Assembly: GCA_903866255.1 (NCBI GenBank)
Contig: CAIPMW010000030.1
Coordinates: 1 to 52,354, forward strand
Direction of reading: 5' to 3'
DNA length: 52,354 nucleotides
Source: an uncultured Chlorobiaceae bacterium
Lineage (GTDB): Bacteria > Bacteroidota > Chlorobiia > Chlorobiales > Chlorobiaceae
In this document: positions 26,174-36,320 of the stretch, piece by piece
Layout of the letters: every line of letters starts with the position of its first letter
How positions within the stretch are numbered: position 1 is the stretch's first letter
Notes under the pieces: generated by a model
What the model saw: only the letters and a program-made list of their open reading frames with translations
Told to the model about the DNA's origin: nothing
The model's database searches: none
Made by a program: the position numbers and the translations under genes

Positions 26174-27361
26174 ATGATTGCGCGTCATCTCAGATCTACC
26201 CTGCAGAGTCGGGCCTCACACTATCCGGTTGTAACGCTTACCGGACCAAGGCAATCAGGAAAAACTACTCTTTGCAGAACGGCTTTTCCTGAAAAACCTT
26301 ACAGCAATCTGGAGCGGCCTGATATCCGTATTTTTGCACAGCAGGATCCGGCAGGATATTTGGCCCAGTTTCCAAAGGGTGCCGTTCTTGATGAAATACA
26401 GCGTGTGCCTGAGTTGCTTTCATGGATTCAGGTTCGTGTTGATGAACACAAAACGGCTGGTGAATTTATTCTGACGGGAAGCCATCAATTTGAGCTGAAC
26501 CGTCACATCAGTCAGTCACTTGCCGGAAGAACCGCATTACTGAAACTGTTGCCCTTGTCTGTTGCCGAACTGTGCGATGCAGGGCAACCCACTGGCGTTA
26601 ATCAGCTCTTGCACACCGGTGGTTATCCGCGTATTTATGCAGATCACCTTGATCCGGCAGCCATGCTCGGCGATTACTTTGCCACTTATGTTGAACGCGA
26701 TTTACGGGAGTTGCTCCAATTACGCTTTATACGAGAATTTGAAAACTTTGTCCGTCTGGCGGCGGGCAGAGTGGGACAACTGCTCAACCTGCACTCTCTT
26801 GCTGCTGACGCTGGCGTTTCGAGCGTAACGGCAAAAAGCTGGCTTACCCTGCTTGAGGCATCTTATATTGTATTTTTACTTCCGCCATGGTTTGCCAATA
26901 TCGGTAAACGATTGACAAAATCGCCCAAACTCTATTTTTACGATGTAGGTTTGGCCTCCTGGCTGATAGGAATAACGCAGGAATCACACCTGCAAGCTCA
27001 TCCCTTGCGAGGATCGCTGTTTGAAAATATGGTGGTTCTTGAAATGCTCAAGGCTCGCATCAATGTTGGTTTGCAGACAAACCTCCATTTTTATCGCGAC
27101 AGCAGCGGACTGGAAGTTGATGTTCTTCTGGAAGCGGGCAACATGATAAGTCTCTTTGAAATCAAGTCATCGCAGACAATCAATCAGGAGTCTTTCATTC
27201 AACTTAACAAAGTCGCGGCCATTTTTGGCGAACGTGTGGCAAAAAAAGTGGTGTTGTATGGTGGTCACGAACAACAACAACGCAGTAATGCCGAGGTTTT
27301 AAGCTATCTTGATGCCGGTGATGCCGCAACCCGCGAAGGCGCCATCGACAGTTTTGGCTGA
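26174..27361 (+). CDS. AAA ATPase with DUF4143
   Basis: 395 aa from ATG 26174 (a TTG lies three codons earlier). The N-terminal AAA_14 module has Walker A LTGPRQSGKTTL and Walker B AVLDEIQRVPELLSW plus the sensor ILTGSHQFEL. The C-terminal DUF4143 domain (about 200-370) has KLYFYDVGLASWLIG, RGSLFENMVVLEMLKA and a nuclease-like EVDVLLEAGNMISLFEIKSS segment. Such genes are common single-gene accessories of unclear role. It lies between two convergent conserved genes and is bordered by a duplicated sequence, which suggests it was acquired. Confidence 0.93.
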   Translation: MIARHLRSTLQSRASHYPVVTLTGPRQSGKTTLCRTAFPEKPYSNLERPDIRIFAQQDPAGYLAQFPKGAVLDEIQRVPELLSWIQVRVDEHKTAGEFILTGSHQFELNRHISQSLAGRTALLKLLPLSVAELCDAGQPTGVNQLLHTGGYPRIYADHLDPAAMLGDYFATYVERDLRELLQLRFIREFENFVRLAAGRVGQLLNLHSLAADAGVSSVTAKSWLTLLEASYIVFLLPPWFANIGKRLTKSPKLYFYDVGLASWLIGITQESHLQAHPLRGSLFENMVVLEMLKARINVGLQTNLHFYRDSSGLEVDVLLEAGNMISLFEIKSSQTINQESFIQLNKVAAIFGERVAKKVVLYGGHEQQQRSNAEVLSYLDAGDAATREGAIDSFG

Positions 27362-27433
27362 TACTGAATCCCAATCTTGAGTGAGGCTGGCAAGTCACGG
27401 GATACTTCAAACCTCATTGCTTCTGTCAGTCCC

Positions 27434-28666
27434 TTACCCGGAAGGAGCAGCTTCGTCTCCAGGAAAACATCTGATTGCGTAGATGCAGAGCGGATGGCCC
27501 GCAGCATCCTTGGTAAAAAAGAGAAAAGCCCTCTCGCTCTCACGAAGCCGGTATTTTTTCCGAAGTTCCTCCGCTGAAAGAGGAAAATCGCGTCGCTGAA
27601 TGCTTGCACCGGCAATAGCATGGCGCTGAAGAAATGCCCTGAAGCTTTTCGGCTTGTAAGGGACGCACTCAACCACCCGGAAACTCCTGCCGGGGAAAGC
27701 CTCAATATTGCGGTCAGCAGTGAGATAATCAACGCTCCTGTTCACAAACTGGAGGCCAGCATCACGCGCAAGCACCGCCGAAAGCTTCGCCTTGATAATG
27801 GCCGGATCAGGCTCATAGAGATACTCTTTCACCGCAGCCGCAACCACTCTCGGCGCCTCTCCACCCCCGAAAACTTCAGTTATTTCCACCGAATCAGCGT
27901 TCAGGCAGACCGCTTTTACTTGCACAGGCCCATCCGAGGGGTACGCGTGCTCAAGCAGCAGCAGAATCTCCTTGCATTCACGATCAACCGACACCACAAT
28001 AATCGTGTGCAGGGCTGGCAACAGCTTTTTCAGCCCGCTGATTTCCAGCACCGGAGAGGCCTTGATGCAAACCCTCTGCGCATGACGGAGCAGCAAATCA
28101 TGAGAGGCCACAACATCCGGACTTGCCGCCTCCAGCGCTATGGAGCGACGACCCTCCTCACGGCGTGCAGGATCAACATAAATCCAGTCGAAAGAGTCAT
28201 CCGGATACTCTGCAAGAAGGCTGATACTGTCGCCGTTCTTTATCGCAACATTTTTGATGCCACTCGCCTTCAGGTTATGCTCAACCACGGCACAGAGCAA
28301 CGAATCACGCTCGCAGTAAACCACCTCCTGAAACCTCCGCGACAGAAACATTGTATCAACACCAAGTCCGCCGCTTACATCGAGTGCCCTCCTGCCCGAC
28401 ATCAGTGAAGCTTTGTATGCCGCAGTACGCTCCCCGGAGGATTGCTCAAGCGCCAACGGGGTATAGAGCAGGTTGTGCTGTGAAAGCGTGGGTAGTTTTT
28501 TTTCAGCCTTCTGACGGCAGGCAAGCTGTTCAGCCATTGCTCGTGCTGGCAACTCCTTGCTGCCATGAAACTGCGTGGCAAAGGCTGCCGGGTCGGTGGA
28601 GTGGTGCAACAACAGCAAAAGCTGAACATCATGTTGCAGCAAGTTTTTGAATTCAGAACCGGTCAT
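27434..28666 (-). CDS. class I SAM-dependent methyltransferase with THUMP-like C-terminal domain
   Basis: 410 aa. The middle carries a class I methyltransferase motif, RRALDVSGGLGVDTMFLSRRF, followed by VVYCERDSLLCAVVEHNL and the motif-IV-like DWIYVDPARREEGRRS, which suggests an RNA or base methyltransferase. The C-terminal part (about 330-400) resembles the THUMP-like domain of Bacteroidetes/Chlorobi proteins. The target is unknown. Its 3' end holds the second copy of the duplicated sequence found at the ppx end. Confidence 0.88.
   Translation of the reverse strand: MTGSEFKNLLQHDVQLLLLLHHSTDPAAFATQFHGSKELPARAMAEQLACRQKAEKKLPTLSQHNLLYTPLALEQSSGERTAAYKASLMSGRRALDVSGGLGVDTMFLSRRFQEVVYCERDSLLCAVVEHNLKASGIKNVAIKNGDSISLLAEYPDDSFDWIYVDPARREEGRRSIALEAASPDVVASHDLLLRHAQRVCIKASPVLEISGLKKLLPALHTIIVVSVDRECKEILLLLEHAYPSDGPVQVKAVCLNADSVEITEVFGGGEAPRVVAAAVKEYLYEPDPAIIKAKLSAVLARDAGLQFVNRSVDYLTADRNIEAFPGRSFRVVECVPYKPKSFRAFLQRHAIAGASIQRRDFPLSAEELRKKYRLRESERAFLFFTKDAAGHPLCIYAIRCFPGDEAAPSG
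27442..27474 (+). repeat. right copy of duplicated junction sequence
   Basis: A stretch starting AAGGAGCAGCTTCGTCTCC within the methyltransferase 3' end, matching 26012-26045 near the ppx stop. See the left copy. Confidence 0.6.
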
Positions 28667-28740
28667 GCTTCATAAGAAGAGGGTAAAACTCGATACGTTC
28701 GCGAAAATACAAATACAGACAAATATAAAAACAGCATCAA

Positions 28741-28851
28741 TCAAATACCATGCCGTTTGAGTTTGACCCTGAAAAGGGCAGACTGCACACAATCAGGTAA
28801 AATACGCCTCAGCAAATACTCGGCATAAACAGCGAACTCTTTATGGAGCAT
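28741..28851. other. short overlapping reading frames, possibly remnants
   Basis: On the plus strand, ATG 28750 opens MPFEFDPEKGRLHTIR before a stop at 28798; this looks like the N-terminus of a BrnT-type toxin cut short. On the minus strand, ATG 28851 opens a 36-codon frame starting MLHKEFAVYAEYLLRRILPD that I do not recognise and that overlaps the end of the Fic remnant in another frame. Neither is convincing as a gene. The rest of 28667-28840 holds nothing I can support. Confidence 0.25.
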
Positions 28852-29149
28852 CCGCAGCAAATTCCGTTGGGCTGAGCAACTGATATTGCATCAGAGATTT
28901 TTCAAATGCATTGCAGGCCTTCATGGCATCAATCACTTGATCCAAATCTTCATGGTCGAACGCATCCGTCCATTGTTGAATTTTCTGCATAGTGGCAATG
29001 AACTGTTTGGGTTCGCCCTTCCGCGTGAGCAAACGCAGGCAATCCAGATATTCATCTCTGAAGAGTGTCGAGACTATTATTCAGCAAGCTTTGACGACCG
29101 TCAGCTCTGCATTCATGACGAGGCGTGCCAACGGCTTGCTGCAGCTGAT
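28841..29149 (-). pseudogene. C-terminal remnant of a Fic-family protein
   Basis: Read from the high end, the minus strand gives PLARLVMNAELTVVKAC, then a TGA stop (29081-29083), then IIVSTLFRDEYLDCLRLLT continuing as a 63-codon frame with QKIQQWTDAFDHEDLDQVID and ACNAFEKSLMQYQLLSP. In intact Fic-type proteins as I recall them, the MNAEL motif leads to a C-R-I-I-I-P-T-x-F-R-D-E-Y-L segment, so the stop sits where Arg (CGA to TGA) is expected. The catalytic HPFxxGNGR part is missing upstream. The gene is dead, or at most yields a 63-aa fragment. Confidence 0.7.
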
Positions 29150-29384
29150 TTGTAGCGCAGAAGGAGGCAAGTGATTTGAGTTAAGCAGGCCCTGTCTCCA
29201 ACAATGCCGAAATCAATCAAGAGGCCTGGGCAATTTAGAATATGATGGGCAGAGCAGATGTTTGGGAAACTCATATGACCGAACATCTGTTATAACGGTA
29301 TACCAAAGTTTTAAGTGTCATCTTGGAACACAAACGCATCAAACGGCTCTTGGCCTTTATAGCGACATATATACGGAGAAAATT

Positions 29385-29846
29385 ATGAAGCGTCATGTTG
29401 GAAATTACTTGAGGGTTTTGAGCGTTTTTGTCGCTCTTGTTATCCCCCCTTTTTTTGTTTGTCACGCTGCACCGATAGCTGGTGAGTATGGAGAATCGCC
29501 GCAATATGAGGCTGGCTGGCTTAATCCTGAGGTGCCGCAGAACTTTGAACGTGGCGATTTGCTCTATCTTACCATTGGAGGTACTGCGCAGTATGTTATT
29601 GTACAGTTGCTCCCTGAAGGACAGACTTTTGGCACTCCGGCTGGAGTTCTTGCCGGAACAACTCCAAAGATAAATAATGCGTTCAGGACTTATGTCCCAT
29701 CGAATCGTGTGGTGAGGATAAGGATTGATTCTCAGTACAGCAAGATTGTCCAGATTGTTGTGCATGGTGGTCAGCATCCCTTTGCTTTCCCGTTGGGACG
29801 GGGCAATGGCCCGGCAACTCTGGTTCATGCCGAGCGCGAACCATAA
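29385..29846 (+). CDS. small exported protein, unknown
   Basis: 153 aa from ATG 29385, preceded by GGAGAA 4 nt upstream; an earlier in-frame start at 29262 has no such site. A signal peptide (about 1-30, LSVFVALVIPPFFVCHA) ends near AAP. The mature part is beta-rich with GDLLYLTIGGTAQYVIVQLLPEG and RVVRIRIDSQYSKIVQIVV. I do not recognise a family. It lies in a gene-poor patch after the Fic remnant and is followed by 107 bp without features before clpS. Confidence 0.75.
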   Translation: MKRHVGNYLRVLSVFVALVIPPFFVCHAAPIAGEYGESPQYEAGWLNPEVPQNFERGDLLYLTIGGTAQYVIVQLLPEGQTFGTPAGVLAGTTPKINNAFRTYVPSNRVVRIRIDSQYSKIVQIVVHGGQHPFAFPLGRGNGPATLVHAEREP

Positions 29847-29953
29847 GCGCGGTAATGACTTTTTCTGTCGGTATAATGAGGTAAACTCTTTTTATGTGGC
29901 AAGGCAGAGAGTGCCGATGTGAACACCAGGCTCTGCGAACGGCGTATAACTTC

Positions 29954-30271
29954 TCAAATGGTCTGGATCTCTGTCCTAAGAGAGATCTCTTCAAGTGTTG
30001 AGCTAACTTGCAGGCAGAGGGATATGGGGCCAGCAAAAACAATGCTTTTTCCACGGGTATGGACTTCCCATGTGTGTTTTTCTGCTTTGGATCGACTGCA
30101 TCGAATCGCTTTTATAAGCTGTGTAATCACTTCGTCGAAGGTATGCACGTCATCATTAAAGAGGACGACCCGATACGCATCAAGCAGCTCTGTGCCGGTG
30201 CCCTGTTCGCTCTTTTTTGTCTCAATTCCAGGCCAGACCGTTGTCCTTTGTTGTATGAGAGTTGAGTTCAT
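29954..30271 (-). CDS. clpS: ATP-dependent Clp protease adaptor ClpS
   Basis: 105 aa from ATG 30271. It contains the ClpS core [21 protein letters not shown] (the NDD motif that binds N-degrons), then a helix with [20 protein letters not shown]. ClpS delivers N-end-rule substrates to ClpAP. The extended, polar N-terminus (about 30 residues) fits the flexible arm of the family. It stands alone, with an LD-carboxypeptidase gene downstream in the same direction. Confidence 0.92.
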   Translation of the reverse strand: MNSTLIQQRTTVWPGIETKKSEQGTGTELLDAYRVVLFNDDVHTFDEVITQLIKAIRCSRSKAEKHTWEVHTRGKSIVFAGPISLCLQVSSTLEEISLRTEIQTI

Positions 30272-30354
30272 GGTGATCAAGACAAAAAACTTAAAGAGCA
30301 GAAGATAAGCCTTGTTTTTGCAAGATGCAACATTGCATCCTCTCCCTCTTGGCG

Positions 30355-31308
30355 CTAACGTTCAATCACAGGCTCAACAGCTCCGAGTGAAAAATCCCCG
30401 TTTGAAGAGATCTCCATTCTGAATCTGGCGCCAATTGGAATAGTCATAAGATTCTTGATGTGGCCACAAGAGAGCCCTTTCATAACCGGGCCATCGATAT
30501 GGGCATGCAGGCTGTAATGGATAAAGATATTTTCCAGCCGCAGAGTCTCTTCTTTTGTTATCTCCCCAAAATTGCTGAATTGCCCCAAAAGTATTCCGCT
30601 GCATGGTGCAAGCAAACCGGCATTGTCGAGATGCGAAAGCATTCTGTCGATGCGGTATGCTGGTTCATTGATCTCTTCAATAAAGAGAAGTGAATCGTTA
30701 AACCCTGGCATGTAGGGTGTTCCAATGATAGAGGAGAGTACCGAGAGGTTTCCGCCGATTAATCTTCCTTCGGCAGTGCCCACTCTGATACAGGTTATCA
30801 GGTGGTCAGGATGGTTGCGCAGTGAACGTGCATAAGCGGGCGAGGTCAGCATGCCCCAGAAATGCTCTTCAGTGTATGGGGTCGGTTCATAGAGCTCAGT
30901 GGCAAGCATGGGACCGGAAAAAGTGATCAGTCCGGTTTGTGCAAAGAGTGCAAGAGAGAGTGCTGTGATATCGGAATAACCAACCATTATTTTTGGATTG
31001 GCCGCGATGAGGGTGTAATCGATTTTTTTCAGCAATCTTGTGGCTCCGGCTCCCCCTCTCAGGCAGATAATCGCCTTGATGGAGGGATCAGAAAACATCT
31101 CATGAAGATCATGAAGTTTCTGCCGATCTGCTATGAGAGGATTGGGGTCGATTGAGTTAAGATGCCGTGATGGCTTCACTCGGTAGCCATTTTTTTCAAG
31201 ATAGATGACTGCCTGTTCAATTTTGTCAGGGTAAGCGCAATGTGATGAGGGGGAGATAAGCCCGATAGTATCTCCGTTGCGCAGGGCTTTTGGGATCAGG
31301 GTTGTCAT
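30355..31308 (-). CDS. ldcA: LD-carboxypeptidase (peptidase S66)
   Basis: 317 aa from ATG 31308. It shows the S66 landmarks: [11 protein letters not shown] at the N-terminus, [15 protein letters not shown], the nucleophile Ser in [33 protein letters not shown] with the catalytic Glu, and the late His in [16 protein letters not shown]. It removes the terminal D-Ala from tetrapeptide stems during murein recycling. The protein has no signal peptide, so it is cytosolic. Confidence 0.93.
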   Translation of the reverse strand: MTTLIPKALRNGDTIGLISPSSHCAYPDKIEQAVIYLEKNGYRVKPSRHLNSIDPNPLIADRQKLHDLHEMFSDPSIKAIICLRGGAGATRLLKKIDYTLIAANPKIMVGYSDITALSLALFAQTGLITFSGPMLATELYEPTPYTEEHFWGMLTSPAYARSLRNHPDHLITCIRVGTAEGRLIGGNLSVLSSIIGTPYMPGFNDSLLFIEEINEPAYRIDRMLSHLDNAGLLAPCSGILLGQFSNFGEITKEETLRLENIFIHYSLHAHIDGPVMKGLSCGHIKNLMTIPIGARFRMEISSNGDFSLGAVEPVIER

Positions 31309-31313
31309 AAAAC

Positions 31314-31351
31314 CAAAAAACATCAACACCGTTTAAGATGCTGATGTTTTT
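31314..31351 (-). terminator. hairpin downstream of atpC
   Basis: Arms AAAAACATCA (31316-31325) and TGATGTTTTT (31342-31351) are perfect complements; read on the minus strand the hairpin follows atpC and ends in a T-rich arm. The stem is AT-rich, so it is moderate as a terminator. It also lies just ahead of the ldcA start. Confidence 0.4.
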
Positions 31352-31369
31352 GATGTTGTCAGGTTGAAA

Positions 31370-31636
31370 TCAGGAGACGTTCTCGGTGAGCAGAATCGCT
31401 TTGTTGCTGCTGACCTCTAAAAAGCCGTCGGAGATAGAAAAAGATTGCTCGCTGCGATCGGCCAACGCAAGCTTTACCTTTCCGGGTAACAGTGAGGAGA
31501 GAAGCGGGGCATGGTTTTTCAGTACCTGAAATTGCCCGAACTCACCTGGGGCGGTCACACTGACTACCTCCCCGGAAAAATATTGTTTCTGGGGAGTGAC
31601 GATCTCTATCTGGAAACCCTTTTCGGAATTCGCCAT
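31370..31636 (-). CDS. atpC: F1 ATP synthase epsilon subunit
   Basis: 88 aa, a short epsilon consisting mainly of the N-terminal beta-sandwich ([45 protein letters not shown]). The C-terminal two-helix arm that inhibits the enzyme in longer homologues is absent. It follows atpD by 15 bp. The rest of the synthase genes are not in the window, so beta and epsilon form a separate pair. Confidence 0.95.
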   Translation of the reverse strand: MANSEKGFQIEIVTPQKQYFSGEVVSVTAPGEFGQFQVLKNHAPLLSSLLPGKVKLALADRSEQSFSISDGFLEVSSNKAILLTENVS

Positions 31637-31651
31637 GGTTATTACTTCTGT

Positions 31652-33061
<1,410 letters not shown>

Positions 33062-33162
33062 TTATTATGTAATCAAACATTCTATACCAAGGCTTACTGA
33101 CCTTGTTGTTTACCAGAAATGAGAGCGATACAGAATTTCGCTTTTTGAATGTCCCGGATACG

Positions 33163-33235
33163 AGCCACCTGAGGGACTTGAACCCACGACCTACTATTTA
33201 CGAAACAGTTGCTCTACCAACTGAGCTAAGGTGGC
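33163..33235 (-). tRNA. tRNA-Thr (anticodon CGT)
   Basis: 73 nt on the minus strand. Acceptor arms GCCACCT and AGGTGGC are perfect; D arm GCTC-AGTTGGTA-GAGC; anticodon stem ACTGT/ATAGT with loop TTCGTAA, anticodon CGT, reading ACG threonine codons. The T arm GTGGG-TTCAAGT-CCCTC has a T-T mismatch at its second pair. CCA is not encoded. Confidence 0.93.
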
Positions 33236-33391
33236 TTAAGCATAAGCGAAAAAACAAGAGCAAATATAATTTTTTTGATAGAGAATCACAAAGACTAAAT
33301 GCCCCGTCATTTATTTGTCTGTAAAAAAAAGAAGAATTGGTATATTGGGGTTCAATGAAAGATTCAGTCGATTTTGTAAAATATGGATGGT

Positions 33392-33919
33392 ATGAAGAAG
33401 TTTATAACTCCTTTTTTCAGGGCAGGGGTGCTTTGTGGTGTTCTTTTTATTTTTTTCGGAGGAGCAGCTTTTGCTGTCCCGCTTGCCCCTGGTTTTTCCT
33501 CAGTCACCCTGGACGGAAAGCATGTGTCATCAAGTCAACTGGCTGGAAAGGGCTACATCGTCAATTTTTTTGCTTCATGGTGTCCCCCATGCAGAGCCGA
33601 GATTCCAGATATGGTGGCTCTTCAATCCAAATACAGCCGCAAGGGATTTACCTTTATCGGAGTTGCAGTTAATGAAACAGCTCCTTCAATGCGATCATTC
33701 ATAAAAAAATACAAGATTAATTACCCCGTGGTCATGGTTGACGACAATCTTATTGGTGCCTTCAACACGTTGGTTGACGGGGGAGTTCAGGCAATTCCAA
33801 CCTCGTTTGCCGTTAGTTCTTCGGGAACAGTAACCCGGGTTATTACCGGAGCACTCAGCAAAGAGGCGCTTGAACAGCTTATTCTTCAAGTTCTCACTAA
33901 ACCTATAGTTTCGAAATAA
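33392..33919 (+). CDS. TlpA-like thioredoxin-family protein
   Basis: 175 aa from ATG 33392 (an ATG three codons earlier is also possible). A signal peptide or anchor (PFFRAGVLCGVLFIFFGGAAFA) precedes a thioredoxin fold with redox motif WCPPC in FFASWCPPCRAEIPDM, and the cis-Pro region GVQAIPTSFAV. Such periplasmic proteins reduce disulfides, for example during cytochrome c maturation. A terminator-like hairpin follows at 33991-34028. Confidence 0.93.
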   Translation: MKKFITPFFRAGVLCGVLFIFFGGAAFAVPLAPGFSSVTLDGKHVSSSQLAGKGYIVNFFASWCPPCRAEIPDMVALQSKYSRKGFTFIGVAVNETAPSMRSFIKKYKINYPVVMVDDNLIGAFNTLVDGGVQAIPTSFAVSSSGTVTRVITGALSKEALEQLILQVLTKPIVSK

Positions 33920-33990
33920 GACCCTCATGTTATGATTGATGGTTTCTTGTCCGATAGCGCTTTACATTCGGATATCAGCTTTTACCCCCC

Positions 33991-34028
33991 ACGTCCGCAG
34001 TCTGTGTTGATTGCGGACGTTTTTTTTT
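33991..34028 (+). terminator. strong rho-independent hairpin just before pckG
   Basis: Perfect 9-bp arms ACGTCCGCA (33991-33999) and TGCGGACGT (34012-34020), with a 12-nt loop, then eight T. It lies 71 bp after the thioredoxin gene and only 24 nt ahead of the pckG ATG, so it either ends the upstream transcript or acts as an attenuator in the pckG leader. Confidence 0.85.
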
Positions 34029-34052
34029 ACCAACAACAACAACGCGACTACC

Positions 34053-35918
34053 ATGACGTTACTTCAGATTAATCCACCGGATTATGTGAAAAACAAAAAG
34101 CTGATCCAGTGGGTACAAGAGACCGCAGATCTATGCAATCCCGGTGCTGTGCATTGGTGCGATGGTTCTGTTGAGGAGTATGATCTTCTTTGTCAGCAGA
34201 TGGTCGAAAATGGCACTTTTATCAAACTTTCGGATGAGAAACGTCCCAACAGCTATCTTTGCCGGTCGGATCCAAGTGACGTAGCAAGGGTTGAGGATAG
34301 AACATATATCTGCAGCATTCGACGCCAGGATGCGGGCCCGACCAACAACTGGGTTGCTCCCAAGGAGATGAAAGAGACGCTTAAGGGACTGTTCCGTGGC
34401 TGTATGGCGGGCCGTACCATGTATGTCATTCCATTCAGCATGGGTCCGCTGGGTTCTCCTATTGCGCACATTGGTGTAGAAATTTCCGATTCGCCCTATG
34501 TTGTGACCAACATGCGTATCATGACGAGGATGGGTCGCAAGGTGATGGATCTGCTTGGTGAGGATAGGGATTTTGTCCCTTGTCTTCACTCGGTTGGCGC
34601 TCCGCTTCAGCCAGGAGAGCAGGATGTTGCCTGGCCCTGTAACGACACCAAGTATATTGTCCATTTCCCTGAAGAGCGCTCTATTGTCTCTTTTGGAAGT
34701 GGTTATGGCGGTAATGCCCTGCTCGGCAAAAAGTGCTTTGCCTTGCGTATTGCCTCTTCTATGGCTCGTGATGAAGGCTGGCTGGCTGAGCACATGCTGA
34801 TTCTTGGAGTTGAGGATCCGAATGGCGTGAAAACCTATATTGGTGGAGCATTCCCAAGTGCCTGTGGAAAGACCAATTTTGCCATGCTTATTCCCCCCCA
34901 GTCGTTTGATGGGTGGAAGGTTACCACCATTGGTGATGATATTGCATGGATCAAGCAGGGTGAGGATGGACTTCTTTATGCCATCAACCCGGAATATGGC
35001 TTTTTTGGAGTTGCGCCCGGTACCTCGGACAAGTCCAATCCGAATGCCATGTCAACCCTTGCTAAAAACTGCATTTTCACCAACGTAGCGATGACTCCAG
35101 ACGGTGATGTCTGGTGGGAAGGGATGACGGATGAAGCGCCTGATCATCTTATCGACTGGCAGGGTCATGCCTGGACTCCTGATTGTGGCAGACTCTCCTC
35201 ACATCCGAATGCCCGCTTTACCTCTCCGGCAAGTCAGTGCCCTTCGCTTGATCCTGCATGGGAAGATCCAAAAGGTGTGCAGATCAGCGCCTTTATTTTT
35301 GGTGGACGCCGTGGCGATACGGTTCCGCTTGTTTATCAGTCAGCAAACTGGAATTCGGGAGTCTACCTGGCTGCGACCATGGGCTCTGAAAAGACCGCCG
35401 CCGCTGCGGGCAAGGTTGGCGATGTTCGTCGCGATCCTTTTGCCATGATTCCTTTCTGCGGTTATCACATGGGTGACTATTTCACTCATTGGCTTAATGT
35501 CGGTCGTACGCTTCCTGAACTGCCAAGAATTTTCGGTGTCAACTGGTTCCGTAAGGATGAAAACGGCAAGTTCCTCTGGCCAGGTTTTGGCGAAAACATG
35601 CGAGTACTGAAGTGGGTGGTCGATCGTGTTCACGGCAATGCCGGGGCTGTAGAGAGCCCGCTAGGCTGGATGCCGAAGTACGATATGATTGACTGGACCG
35701 GTCTGGAGGAGATGACGGAAGAGAAGTTCATCAAGCTGATGTCGGTCGATCGTGAAGCATGGAAAAATGAGTTGCTTTCACATGAGCAGCTTTTTGAAAT
35801 GATTTACGACAGGCTGCCCAAGGAGTTTCCCCATATTCGTGAATTGATGCTTTCGACGCTCTGGAAATCTCCGGCACAGTGGTCGTTAGCGCCGGAACAC
35901 TACGCTTCAGACCATTAA
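34053..35918 (+). CDS. pckG: phosphoenolpyruvate carboxykinase (GTP)
   Basis: 621 aa from ATG 34053; an upstream in-frame start would lie in the hairpin region. GTP-type landmarks are the kinase-1a P-loop [17 protein letters not shown] with the reactive Cys, [31 protein letters not shown] and FFGVAPGTS. It interconverts oxaloacetate plus GTP with PEP. In an organism fixing carbon by the reductive TCA cycle it would link the cycle to PEP. It is monocistronic, with hairpins on both sides. Confidence 0.98.
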   Translation: MTLLQINPPDYVKNKKLIQWVQETADLCNPGAVHWCDGSVEEYDLLCQQMVENGTFIKLSDEKRPNSYLCRSDPSDVARVEDRTYICSIRRQDAGPTNNWVAPKEMKETLKGLFRGCMAGRTMYVIPFSMGPLGSPIAHIGVEISDSPYVVTNMRIMTRMGRKVMDLLGEDRDFVPCLHSVGAPLQPGEQDVAWPCNDTKYIVHFPEERSIVSFGSGYGGNALLGKKCFALRIASSMARDEGWLAEHMLILGVEDPNGVKTYIGGAFPSACGKTNFAMLIPPQSFDGWKVTTIGDDIAWIKQGEDGLLYAINPEYGFFGVAPGTSDKSNPNAMSTLAKNCIFTNVAMTPDGDVWWEGMTDEAPDHLIDWQGHAWTPDCGRLSSHPNARFTSPASQCPSLDPAWEDPKGVQISAFIFGGRRGDTVPLVYQSANWNSGVYLAATMGSEKTAAAAGKVGDVRRDPFAMIPFCGYHMGDYFTHWLNVGRTLPELPRIFGVNWFRKDENGKFLWPGFGENMRVLKWVVDRVHGNAGAVESPLGWMPKYDMIDWTGLEEMTEEKFIKLMSVDREAWKNELLSHEQLFEMIYDRLPKEFPHIRELMLSTLWKSPAQWSLAPEHYASDH

Positions 35919-35950
35919 CAACCAGGGTTGTTATCGTTAACAATGAAAAG

Positions 35951-35974
35951 GGGCGCCTGCTAACAAGGGCGCCC
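35951..35974. terminator. hairpin after pckG
   Basis: Arms GGGCGCC (35951-35957) and GGCGCCC (35968-35974) with a 10-nt loop, followed by a T-rich but interrupted stretch. It lies between the convergent pckG and dodecin genes and could serve both. Confidence 0.65.
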
Positions 35975-35997
35975 GTCTTGTTTCTCTCTGTTCCTGC

Positions 35998-36210
35998 TCA
36001 GTTTTCGTCGAGGGTAAAGCCGATTTTCACGGTTACCTGCCAATAGGCAACTTTCTGATTTTCTACATGGCAGCGAGTTTCCAGAATTTCAACCCAGCGA
36101 ATGTTGCGGATTGTTTCGGCAGCTTTTGCCACAGCATTATTGACCGCCTCTTCAATGCTTGTTGCAGAAGAGCCGACCAGTTCGATTTTCTTATAGATAT
36201 GTGCGCTCAT
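35998..36210 (-). CDS. dodecin family flavin-binding protein
   Basis: 70 aa. It matches dodecin: [22 protein letters not shown], then [36 protein letters not shown] with the Trp (RWVEI) that stacks on flavin. Dodecins assemble as hollow dodecamers that store flavin or CoA and protect it. Convergent with pckG. Confidence 0.95.
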   Translation of the reverse strand: MSAHIYKKIELVGSSATSIEEAVNNAVAKAAETIRNIRWVEILETRCHVENQKVAYWQVTVKIGFTLDEN

Positions 36211-36320
36211 GGTTTGTTATGTTTTTTGTGCTTGGAAAATTTTTTTATAAGCAACGCGACCCGTGCGTTACGCCAGCACCCATATTAGCAAATCGATGGA
36301 AATCTGCAAAAACCCATCTT

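Noticed and set aside
28750-28800. Intact BrnT toxin gene
   Set aside because: Only 16 codons resemble BrnT before a stop, and no BrnA antitoxin gene follows.
29262-29384. N-terminal extension of the exported protein
   Set aside because: The downstream ATG has a ribosome-binding site and opens directly into a signal peptide.
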